From: GCA-2746795 sp964643965
GTDB taxonomy: Bacteria; Chloroflexota; Anaerolineae; Promineifilales; Promineifilaceae
Length of the DNA: 64,000 nucleotides
Direction: 5' to 3'
NCBI GenBank assembly: GCA_964643965.1
Contig: CAZXVH010000005.1
Span: 35,694 to 99,693, forward strand
Position 1 is the first letter of the stretch. Every line of letters starts with the position of its first letter. Under the pieces are notes generated by a model. The model did no database searches and had not been told where the DNA came from. It was given only the letters and a program-made list of their open reading frames with translations. A program made the translations under genes and the position numbers. Below, piece after piece: positions 7,387-14,897 of this stretch.

Positions 7387-7677
7387 CTTTGATCAGGAGT
7401 AGTAAGCCAGTTAATAATTAATTGTCAATTGTGAATGAAAGAGAGCGGCGTCATTGGCTGAAAGCGCGGCGGATTTTGCCAATTCAACTGGATTGTGTTA
7501 AAGTCCCCGTCGCCTCAAAATTTGGGCCTGTAGCTCAGTTGGGAGAGCACTACAATGGCATTGTAGGGGTCAAGGGTTCGAGTCCCTTCAGGTCCACCAA
7601 ATTTTAAGATTCAGCCATCAACCAGAGTGGTACCGCGGAAGCCCTTTTTCGTCTCTGAACGAAAAGAGGGCTTTTTT
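7387..7677 (+). promoter_or_regulatory. T-box leader of leuS, interrupted by a tRNA-Ala gene
   Basis: Stem I spans about 7387-7503. The base helix is CTTTGA (7387-7392) with TTAAAG (7498-7503); the next helix is CCAGTT (7407-7412) with AACTGG (7486-7491). The 5' internal-loop strand carries GGAGTAGTAA with the AGTA loop-E signature, and the AGAGAG bulge lies at 7440-7445. The opposite strand of the specifier loop reads GGATTGTG, in which TTG (Leu) is a candidate specifier, though the register is uncertain. The T-box core GAGTGGTACCGCGG is at 7625-7638. Antiterminator pairing (AGAG/CTCT and CGGAA/TTTTCG) excludes the terminator 7639-7652 with 7659-7673, followed by a T run. TGGT would pair with an ACCA tRNA end. 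Between Stem I and the antiterminator sits a complete tRNA-Ala (7524-7599). leuS is the next gene on this strand. Confidence 0.8.
7524..7599 (+). tRNA. tRNA-Ala (anticodon GGC) with encoded CCA
   Basis: 73-nt cloverleaf (7524-7596) followed by an encoded CCA (7597-7599). The acceptor GGGCCTG/CAGGTCC has the alanine G3-U70 pair. The anticodon loop ATGGCAT in stem CTACA/TGTAG gives GGC, and the T loop is TTCGAGT. The gene lies inside the T-box leader. AAAATTT (7517-7523) just before it can pair with AAATTTT (7599-7605) just after it, extending the acceptor stem. RNase P cleavage at its 5' end would cut Stem I away from the antiterminator. Confidence 0.95.
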
Positions 7678-7685
7678 GTTTCCTG

Positions 7686-7804
7686 TTAGCTTTACACTTT
7701 TTACAATGATGACAACGAATTTTAGAAAGCAACGAATTCGCTCCTTTCTAAAATTCGTTGTCATCACAAAAAAGAGATCATTTCACAAAAAAGTGTCAAG
7801 CTAA
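7686..7804. mobile_element. MITE-like element, family 1, copy 1
   Basis: 119 bp with imperfect terminal inverted repeats: TTAGCTTTACACTTTTT at the left and the complement of TTAGCTTGACACTTTTT at the right. A perfect 22-bp inner inverted repeat pairs 7708-7729 with 7744-7765. No coding capacity. A related copy in the opposite orientation lies near 53264-53391. It sits between the T-box terminator and leuS. Confidence 0.7.
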
Positions 7805-7843
7805 TTTTATGGACATTTGAACCATGCCGAAAATTGAAAACCT

Positions 7844-7894
7844 GGGAGCGCGGACAGCCTGTCCGCCCCCTGCTGGCGAGACGCCAGCGCTCCC
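7844..7894. repeat. REP-like palindromic element (three-way junction)
   Basis: GGGAGCG (7844-7850) pairs with CGCTCCC (7888-7894). Inside are two hairpins, CGGAC-AGCCT-GTCCG (7851-7865) and CTGGCG-AGA-CGCCAG (7873-7887). A related palindrome lies at 51043-51097. It ends about 22 bases before the leuS start and could fold in the leader. Confidence 0.7.
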
Positions 7895-7916
7895 ATTTAC
7901 GAGGAGATTGATAAAG

Positions 7917-10379
7917 ATGACAACCTACAATCCACAAGAAATCGAAGCTAAATGGCACAAACAATGGCAAGAAACCGGCCTGTATCGGCAGGTTATCGAC
8001 GAGAGCAAAGAAAAACATTACGCCATGACCATGCTGCCCTATCCTTCGGGCGATCTGCACATTGGACATTGGTATGCCATGTCCCCTTCTGATGCCCGGG
8101 CGCGGTATATGCGCATGAAAGGGTACAATGTCCTGTTCCCCATGGGCTTCGACAGCTTTGGCCTGCCCGCCGAAAATGCGGCCATCCAGCGTAACGTCCA
8201 GCCCAAAGAGTGGACTTACAACAACATCAGGCGGATGCGTGACCAGCTAAAAAGCATGGGCGCCATGTTTGACTGGGAGCGAGAAGCCATCTCCTCTGAT
8301 CCTGAATATTACAAATGGTCGCAGTGGTTTTTTAAGCAGTTGATTGAACTGGGATTGGGCTACCGCGCTAAAGCGGCCGTAGACTTCTGCCCGAATTGCA
8401 ATACCACCCTGGCCCGGGAACAGGTGTGGGGCGACGACCGCCATTGCGAACGCTGCGGTACGCCCGTCATCAAGAAAGAGCTGGAGCAATGGTTCTTTCG
8501 CACTACCGATTACGCCGATGATCTGCTGGACTTTAGCGGCATCGACTGGCCGGAGCGCGTCAAAGTAATGCAGACTAATTGGATCGGCCGTTCCGAGGGA
8601 GCGGATGTGGTTTTCAAGACAGAGCGCGGCGACGAGATGCCCATTTTCACCACGCGCCCGGACACGCTGTGGGGCGCCACTTTCATGGTGATGGCGCCCG
8701 AGCATCCCCTGGTGGCGGAAATCACCACGCCAGCCCAGACGGAGGCGGTGCTGGCTTATCGTGAAGCTGCGTCGCGTATGACCGACATCGACCGGGAATC
8801 GGCCGACCGCGACAAGACGGGCGTTTTTACCGGCGCTTATGCCATCAACCCGGTGAACCAGGAGCGCATCCCCATTTGGATTGCTGATTACGTCTTGATC
8901 AGCTATGGCTTTGGCGCCATTATGGCAGTACCCGCCCACGACCAGCGCGACTTTGAATTTGCACGCAAGTTTGGCCTGCCCATCATCCCGGTGATTGTCC
9001 CGTCTGAGGGCGAGTTGGACGCGGATGAGATGGCAGTGGCCTACATCGGCCCGGGGGTGATGGTGAACAGTGGTCCGTTGAACGGAACGGCCGTTACCGA
9101 GGATAAAGGTCGTAAAAATCCATCCATCGCCGCCGCCATCGACTGGTTGGTGGCGCAGGGAGCCGGACATGAAGCCGTCAACTACCGCCTGCGCGACTGG
9201 TTGATCAGCCGCCAGCGCTATTGGGGGGCGCCCATCCCCGTTATCTACTGCCCGGAACACGGCGCAGTGCTGGTTCCCGATGAAGATTTGCCGGTAATGC
9301 TGCCGGATGAAGTGAATTTCTTGCCCACCGGCGAAAGTCCGTTGAAGCTAGATGCAAATTTCCTGCACACTACTTGCCCTATATGTGGCAAACCGGCCCT
9401 GCGCGAGACGGATACGATGGACACCTTCATGTGTTCCTCGTGGTATCAATACCGCTACCTGAGTCCCCATTATGAAGAGGCCCCGTTCGACCCCAAAGAG
9501 GGGGCTTACTGGCTGCCCGTTGACCAGTATACTGGTGGCATTGAACATGCCACCATGCACCTGATCTATACCCGTTTCTTCACCAAAGCGATGAAGAAAA
9601 TGGGATTGGTAGACTTTGAGGAACCGATGCTGGCCCTGCATAATCAAGGCATGGTGTTGGGCGAGGACAATGAAAAAATGTCAAAGTCTCGCGGCAATGT
9701 GGTGGCCCCTGATGATCTGGTGCAGAAATTTGGGGCGGACACGGTGCGTACCTATCTGATGTTTTTCACCAAATGGGAGCAGGGTGGCCCCTGGAATTAT
9801 GACGGCATCAAAGGGCCACAGCGTTTGTTGAATGATGTGTGGGCGGCCGCCACCACCGCTTACCAGCCTGGTCAGGTTGACGACGGCGCCAGCCGCCGTC
9901 TGCGCCGGAAAACCCACCAGGTCATCCGCAAGGTGAGCCAGGATATGGAAGATTTTTCCTTCAACACGGCCATCGCCGCTCTGATGGAGCTGCGCAATGC
10001 GCTGCTAGACGCCCGAAAAGCGAAGAATGTCAGCGCCGCCGCCTGGGCGGAAGCGGTGGATAATCTGCTGCTGCTGCTGGCCCCCATCGCCCCGCACATC
10101 ACCGAAGAATTGTGGGCGCAGCGCGGCGGGGCGTACAGCATCCACACCCAATCCTGGCCCACCTGGGACGCCGAGATCGCCAAAGAGGATATGGTGATTG
10201 TGCCGGTGCAGGTGAACGGCAAGGTGCGTGACCGCCTGGAAGTGCCGGCCGATACCGCTGAGGCTGAACTGAAAGCGCTGGCCCTGGCTTCTGAAAATGT
10301 GCAGACGCATCTGGAAGGGGCGGAGCCGCGCAAGGTGATTGTGGTGAAGGGCGGGCGGCTGGTGAATATTGTGAAGTAG
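7917..10379 (+). CDS. leuS: Leucyl-tRNA synthetase
   Basis: 820 aa, the usual bacterial LeuRS size. It charges tRNA-Leu. The class I HIGH motif is at about 48-51 (DLHIGHW) and KMSKS near 585-589 (NEKMSKSRGN). A zinc-type insert with CPNC and CERCG lies near 158-181, the CP1 editing domain is central (for example FTTRPDTLWGATF), and an anticodon-binding and C-terminal domain follow. I chose ATG 7917 (GAGGAG upstream). The frame is open back to 7824, but that extension is made of the palindromic repeat. An upstream T-box and intrinsic terminator suggest control by uncharged tRNA. The MITE and REP element have entered the leader. Confidence 0.97.
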   Translation: MTTYNPQEIEAKWHKQWQETGLYRQVIDESKEKHYAMTMLPYPSGDLHIGHWYAMSPSDARARYMRMKGYNVLFPMGFDSFGLPAENAAIQRNVQPKEWTYNNIRRMRDQLKSMGAMFDWEREAISSDPEYYKWSQWFFKQLIELGLGYRAKAAVDFCPNCNTTLAREQVWGDDRHCERCGTPVIKKELEQWFFRTTDYADDLLDFSGIDWPERVKVMQTNWIGRSEGADVVFKTERGDEMPIFTTRPDTLWGATFMVMAPEHPLVAEITTPAQTEAVLAYREAASRMTDIDRESADRDKTGVFTGAYAINPVNQERIPIWIADYVLISYGFGAIMAVPAHDQRDFEFARKFGLPIIPVIVPSEGELDADEMAVAYIGPGVMVNSGPLNGTAVTEDKGRKNPSIAAAIDWLVAQGAGHEAVNYRLRDWLISRQRYWGAPIPVIYCPEHGAVLVPDEDLPVMLPDEVNFLPTGESPLKLDANFLHTTCPICGKPALRETDTMDTFMCSSWYQYRYLSPHYEEAPFDPKEGAYWLPVDQYTGGIEHATMHLIYTRFFTKAMKKMGLVDFEEPMLALHNQGMVLGEDNEKMSKSRGNVVAPDDLVQKFGADTVRTYLMFFTKWEQGGPWNYDGIKGPQRLLNDVWAAATTAYQPGQVDDGASRRLRRKTHQVIRKVSQDMEDFSFNTAIAALMELRNALLDARKAKNVSAAAWAEAVDNLLLLLAPIAPHITEELWAQRGGAYSIHTQSWPTWDAEIAKEDMVIVPVQVNGKVRDRLEVPADTAEAELKALALASENVQTHLEGAEPRKVIVVKGGRLVNIVK

Positions 10380-10404
10380 GACGTAGTGCGTAGAACGTAG
10401 ATGG

Positions 10405-10443
10405 AACGGCCGTTTCTGTTTGGGTGGAAACGGCCGTTTTTTT
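10405..10443 (+). terminator. leuS terminator built from two ACGGCCGT copies
   Basis: AACGGCCGTTTC (10405-10416) pairs with GAAACGGCCGTT (10427-10438) around a 10-nt loop and runs into TTTTTTT, 26 bases after the leuS stop. Both arms are copies of the dispersed palindrome. Confidence 0.8.
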
Positions 10444-10879
10444 ATGTGTAGGGTCCAAAAATAGCGGGCAGATGAGCCGGTTTGAGGATGGGTACGGGGT
10501 GGGTCTCGAAATCTTTGGGGTTGCGCGTGACGAGATAATCCAGATTGCTGTGAACGGCCGTTGCCATTTGCACCGCGTCTTCAAAATCCTGCCAGCCCCA
10601 GGCCAGCGCCTGGCGGATAATGGCGTCGTTGAGGGGGGCGATTGAGAAAACTTGTAAGGTTTGGTGTAAAACGGCCGTGGCCTGTTGCGATCCGATCTGC
10701 TTGTCTGTCAGATAAAAAAGGGTTGTGATGCTATGCGCCGCTAAAAAGCCTGTAACCTGACCTGTTTCCACTGCCCGCCAAACAGACATTGAATCTGGAA
10801 AATGTGGATTACGCTTGCTGATCACATCCAGAATAATATTCAAATCGACAAGGATGCGCACTTTATTTGTCACCGGCAT
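10442..10879 (-). CDS. PIN-domain toxin (VapC-like ribonuclease)
   Basis: 145 aa. PIN-fold acidic residues are visible: D in ILVDLNIILD (about 12 and 18), a central Glu in the WRAVETG region, DFEDAVQ near 98-104, and a Thr-Arg-Asn-Pro-Lys-Asp-Phe segment typical of this PIN subgroup. Such proteins are Mg-dependent endoribonucleases. It overlaps the antitoxin gene by 17 bases, the usual coupling of a toxin-antitoxin pair. Confidence 0.8.
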   Translation of the reverse strand: MPVTNKVRILVDLNIILDVISKRNPHFPDSMSVWRAVETGQVTGFLAAHSITTLFYLTDKQIGSQQATAVLHQTLQVFSIAPLNDAIIRQALAWGWQDFEDAVQMATAVHSNLDYLVTRNPKDFETHPVPILKPAHLPAIFGPYT

Positions 10880-11120
10880 ATTTCTCCATCAGATAATCGT
10901 GATAATCTTCAATATTAGCTTCGGCCGGGAGAATGCCTGTAAGTGCATCTAAAATAGGGGTAGACGACTCTACTTGATTTTGTTGATTAAGTTCCAGAAA
11001 ATACGCCTCTACAAGCTGCGATACAGATGTATTGTGAGTGGCGGCATACACCTTTACTTTTTCGATCAAACGGGCATCAACGCGAATGGTTAGTTTCTTT
11101 TTTTCTGTGTTTGTGAGCAT
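10863..11120 (-). CDS. DUF6364-type ribbon-helix-helix antitoxin
   Basis: 85 aa. The N-terminus KKKLTIRVDARLIEKVKVYA followed by TSVSQLVEAYFLEL is a ribbon-helix-helix DNA-binding fold. The C-terminal part (about 50-85, PILDALTGILP to HDYLMEKY) should bind the toxin. It stands upstream of the PIN gene and probably autorepresses the operon. Confidence 0.8.
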   Translation of the reverse strand: MLTNTEKKKLTIRVDARLIEKVKVYAATHNTSVSQLVEAYFLELNQQNQVESSTPILDALTGILPAEANIEDYHDYLMEKYAGDK

Positions 11121-11204
11121 AAATCACCTCATCTTTGCCGTATAGTTTACACGAAATCGGTACGGCATTCAAGTGAGGTGATCGGGCGATTACCTCCAGG
11201 ATGA

Positions 11205-11256
11205 GACAGGCGGGAGCAAAGGCTTTTCTGCGCAGCAAAGGCCATACCCGCCTGTC
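11205..11256. repeat. Inverted repeat between TA module and TPR gene
   Basis: GACAGGCGGG (11205-11214) and CCCGCCTGTC (11247-11256) enclose a 32-nt loop that has its own short repeat AGCAAAGGC. It lies about 40 bases past the TPR gene stop. There is no clear T run, so it may be a 3'-end hairpin or a REP-like unit. Confidence 0.5.
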
Positions 11257-11293
11257 CCACCCCTACTGTTTGGCGTATAGAGTGACGGGGCGT

Positions 11294-12422
11294 TTAGCTG
11301 GCTGAGATAGGCGGATTGACCAACGCCTGAAAGCGCGGATCATCCCGAATGAAATCAAAATCAGGNNNNNNNNNNNNNNNNNNNNNNNNNNNNNNNNNNN
11401 NNNNNNNNNNNNNNNNNNNNNNNNNNNNNNNNNNNNNNNNNNNNNNNNNNNNNNNNNNNNNNNNNGAGTTCGATGGCTTTGTGGTAGGCGGTGATGGCGT
11501 CTTGGTAACGGCCGTTCTTGCGGTAGACAATGCCCAGGCCATTGTGTGGGAGGGCATAGTGGGGGTCGAGTTCGATGGCTTTGTGGTAGGCGGCGATGGC
11601 ATCCTGGTAACGGCCGTTCTCGCTGTAGACATTGCCCAGGCCATTGAAAGAGGCAGATACGTACCACGGGGTAGAGCCTGCCTGGGGGGCTAAGGCAATC
11701 ACTTTTTGGAAGGTATCGACTGCTTTTTGCCACTCCCCTTTGGCTGCATAAAGAGGAGCTAATGTGTACAGCAAATCCAGGCGATTGGCGGCTGCCTCTG
11801 GCATGTTAGTGAGATCTGCCAAAAGCTTTTCCCGGTAGGCAATTTTGGCATGGGTGTCTTCTTTAGTTTTGCCTCCCCATTGGGTGTCAAATTCGCGCCA
11901 GGCTAAATTATGGCTGTGCTTGCTCATTTGGGCGGGGTGCGGCTCATCAAAAAATGTCACCACCAAATGGCGGAACGCCCAAAAGTCCGGGGCATAGCGG
12001 GGCAGCAAGCGTTCTTCTTCTTCCGTTAACCACAGCACCAGGCGCAGCTTGTACTCTACAAAATACTCGCGCCGGATGTTGAGCGCCCGGTACGCATTTT
12101 GCCCGTCATCTCCCCCGCCAAAGCGTATCCCCGAAACAAAAAACACCGTCTGGGCGCGGTCAGCCCGTTCCCGTAAATAGAGCGGTAAGTCATGGTTTTG
12201 CTCATTGATGTACACGCGCTCGGTCTGCTGATTTAGCTCAAGCAAGCGGCTGGTTAGCGCGGCTTCTACATCCTCCCGCACAAACTCAGAGCGGTATACG
12301 GCCAGCAAAATACTGGGGCGGTCAAATTTGATGGCGAGTTGCAATTCCTGGAATAGGGCGTCGATGCGTTCTGCCAGGTCAGGCGTTTCGGAGCTAATCA
12401 TTTTCTTGCTGTTCATAATCAT
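11294..12422 (-). CDS. TPR-repeat protein with N-terminal effector-like domain (broken by assembly gap)
   Basis: The gene continues on both sides of the 100-N gap. The frame differs across it, as expected when the true gap length is unknown. The N-terminal about 190 residues have an alpha/beta look (PSILLAVYRSEFVREDVEAA, then ADRAQTVFFVSGIRFGGGDD, then FWAFRHLVVTFFDEPHP) that I cannot name. TPR units follow: GEWQKAVDTFQKVIALAP, NGRYQDAIAAYHKAIELDP and NGRYQDAITAYHKAIEL up to the gap. After the gap the end is PDFDFIRDDPRFQALVNPP, a common C-terminus of TPR proteins. NGR in each repeat is an ACGGCCGT copy. The start overlaps the upstream ATPase gene by 29 bases, so they are coupled. The true number of repeats is unknown. 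Confidence 0.7.
11366..11465. other. Assembly gap (100 N) inside TPR repeats
   Basis: Exactly 100 N, a placeholder. The flanks are near-identical TPR-coding units, so the assembler probably failed on the tandem repeat. Confidence 0.95.
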
Positions 12423-13719
12423 CCAGCAATGCTTGTAGTTTGTCTGGATTGAGTTCTGCTAAAAGCGTTTCCAACGTCGGATGGACAGCGCACCAATTAT
12501 CACCATTACGGTATTCAAGCAAGGCTAATAATTGCAAAAGAGGGCGCAGGCAGGGATGGTTAAGCAATTGATTGTCGATATGCCGGTCATATAAAAAGGA
12601 AAGGTCTTTGGCATTTAATATGCGGCGGTATTCATTACGAATATCGACGGCTGCCCGCTCCACAGTTTCCACCGTAACGGCGGCTTGTTGTCTCCGGCGA
12701 GTTTGCCCAATGGCGGCTCTCATCACTCGCGCCAATTCTCGGAAAACACCACCACTGTATAAAATGGCTCTTTCTAAGGCATCTTCTGTGATGAGCTGGG
12801 CTTCCATACGCTGGTGAACGCACATTTTCATGGTCCAGTAGCCAGCCGCGTCCCGGCCGTTCTGGTCATCACCCGCATAACCGCGCTCATGTAACTTGAT
12901 ATTGGGCAAAAAGACCGCCTGATCCCGGATTGCTTCAAACTCAGTACTGTAAAATAAGGCGCTGGAAACGGTGTAGACGATGGCGCAGTTTGGTTGCAGC
13001 ATGGTTTCGCGGTGATTGAAGAAAATTTCTTTCGCTTTTTCTAAGGTTGGTTTATCTAAATCATCAATAAGAATCAAGGGCAGCTTTTTTTTCTGGCTTA
13101 CTATCTCAGTGGAGATGTTGTTGATAACCTGGATGAGGCCGGTGATGTTTCGTTCTAACACCTGGCGCAGTGTGCTGCGCGTTTTGGGTTCCAATTTCAT
13201 TTTGAGACCGGCATTGGTGAAGAAGGCATTGAGGCCAGCATCGATTTCAAACCCGGCAATGCTTCCTGACTGGACCTCTATTTCCTGGATAACTTGACCT
13301 TGCCAGCTTTTTAATTATTCATGTAACTGTTTATCAAGCTTACGGCCTTCTTCACGATATTGTCGATACATTTGGCCGCCAATTGCCAGCAGAACGTCTC
13401 TAAAATCAAGGTCGTTGATGTCAGCTTCATCGCGGATGGTGAAATGGACGGGCCAAAACTTTTGTTGAATCTCTGCATTGTCGGATAGGCGGCGTAATTC
13501 TGTGGATTTGCCGCAGCCTTTATGACCGGAGAAGAAGAATTTGGGCGGTTTGAAGTAAGGCGCTAATAAGGCGTCTTCCAATTCGCCGGTGGGATTGCCA
13601 GGACGTTGTACATAAAAAGGATTTTGTGCGCCATCTGGCAAGGACATGAGGGGTAAATCAAGTTCAAAGTTAAGCCAGGCTCTATCTATATCTTGAGCGA
13701 GGCGGTATTCAAATTCCAT
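12394..13719 (-). pseudogene. P-loop ATPase (AAA/STAND-like) interrupted by an in-frame TAA
   Basis: One frame runs from ATG 13719 (AGGA upstream) to 12394, broken only by TAA at 13317-13315. Before the stop is Walker A SGHKGCGKST (about 64-73). After it the same frame continues without a shift: ITGLIQVINNIS, Walker B PLILIDDLDK, then VSSALFYSTEF (sensor-like) and a helical C-terminus. The intact product would be about 441 aa. It may be a nonsense-mutated gene, a base error, or read through. A separate internal start at 13200 could give the C-terminal 268 aa alone, which would lack Walker A. Coupling to the TPR gene suggests an NTPase-sensor pair such as those in conflict or defence systems; this is inference. 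Confidence 0.7.
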
Positions 13720-13871
13720 GTGCTTTTCCTTTATGGACAATTAAGACTTCAAAAGTTTAGTAAAATTCCTTAAATTGCGATCAAGACTTGTGAAGTCTTG
13801 TTGTCGTATGCGGTGAATTGTATCATGAATTGCGGGGTGGGCGTTTTCGTCTGAGGGTAAGCGGATTATGG

Positions 13872-14828
13872 TCACGGCCGCAGCAAAATCTTGCGCACCC
13901 CGTGTTGGCGGGCATGGGTGAACGCTTGCACCGCCTGAGCCAGTTTGTATTCGCCGTCGATGAGGGGGGCCACCTCGATGGCGTTTTTCTGCAAGAGGCG
14001 CAGCGCCGGGGCGAAGGGGCCGCAGCGGGAGCCAATCACATTGATTTCGGCGACGACGAGCTTGGTGAGGTCGAGGGTGGCCTGGCCGGCAAAGGTGCTT
14101 TTGAGGACGAGCGTACCCAACGGCCGCACCAGTTTCAGGGCCAGGGCGAAACCGGCTTCGCTGCCGGTGGCTTCGACAACGGTCGTGAACGCCTCTTCGT
14201 CAAAGGCGTCGGTGAGGCCGGTGGCCAGACCCAGTTGGGCGGGCAGCGCCAGGGAGCGGCGGCTGCGCCCAATCATGACCACATCCGTGCCATCCAGGGC
14301 CAAGACCTGCCCTACCAACATACCCAACCGGCCGGGACCGATAACGGCCGTTCTGCCTCCAGGCATCAGTTTGATTTGCTCCCGTATTCTGAGGGCGGCG
14401 GCGAGGGGTTCGGTGAAAACGGCCGTTTCGTCACTCACTTCATCTGGCACGGCAAAAAGATTGGCCTGGGGCAGCGTCAGATAGTCGGCGAAAGCGCCAT
14501 CCTTATCCTGGATGCCCAACACCCGCCGCTGGGGGCAATGTTCCGGGCCACGCTGGCGGCAGACGACGCAGTTGTTGCAGCCCAGGTTGATGCTGCCCAC
14601 CACCCGCTGGCCCACCCAGGCGACGTCCGGCGCTTTTTCCACCACGCCCACAAACTCGTGGCCCAGGATACCCTGAAAGCCCCGTTTATATCCCTTGAGC
14701 ATTTCCAGGTCGGTGGCGCAAATGCCTGCCAGCGTTACTTTGATGAGCGCTTCGTCGAGTTTTGGCTCGGGGATGGCATATGATTTTTGGTACTGTAGAT
14801 TGTCTTGGGTGAGTAGGAGTGCTTGCAT
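13872..14828 (-). CDS. Zinc-containing alcohol dehydrogenase (MDR superfamily)
   Basis: 318 aa. GroES-like N-terminal half with the catalytic zinc pattern C37 (GICATDL), H-E in ILGHEFVGVV and a structural-zinc Cys cluster (GCNNCVVC...C). The Rossmann half has VIGPGRLGMLVGQVLALDG. Such enzymes oxidise secondary alcohols or sugar alcohols with NAD(P). It is shorter than most threonine/sorbitol dehydrogenase relatives (about 340), and the substrate is not predictable. It starts at ATG 14828. A small hairpin (13782-13800, CAAGACTT/AAGTCTTG) lies between its stop and the ATPase gene. Confidence 0.85.
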   Translation of the reverse strand: MQALLLTQDNLQYQKSYAIPEPKLDEALIKVTLAGICATDLEMLKGYKRGFQGILGHEFVGVVEKAPDVAWVGQRVVGSINLGCNNCVVCRQRGPEHCPQRRVLGIQDKDGAFADYLTLPQANLFAVPDEVSDETAVFTEPLAAALRIREQIKLMPGGRTAVIGPGRLGMLVGQVLALDGTDVVMIGRSRRSLALPAQLGLATGLTDAFDEEAFTTVVEATGSEAGFALALKLVRPLGTLVLKSTFAGQATLDLTKLVVAEINVIGSRCGPFAPALRLLQKNAIEVAPLIDGEYKLAQAVQAFTHARQHGVRKILLRP

Positions 14829-14897
14829 GAGCCTATTTTAGCTGAAAATGGCAATAGTGGGCAGGTGGGTTGGCGGCAGCGAGTGACTGCCAGCGTA

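Noticed and set aside
7824..7916. 31-codon N-terminal extension of leuS
   Set aside because: It is translated from the REP-like palindrome; ATG 7917 has the ribosome site and the family-typical N-terminus.
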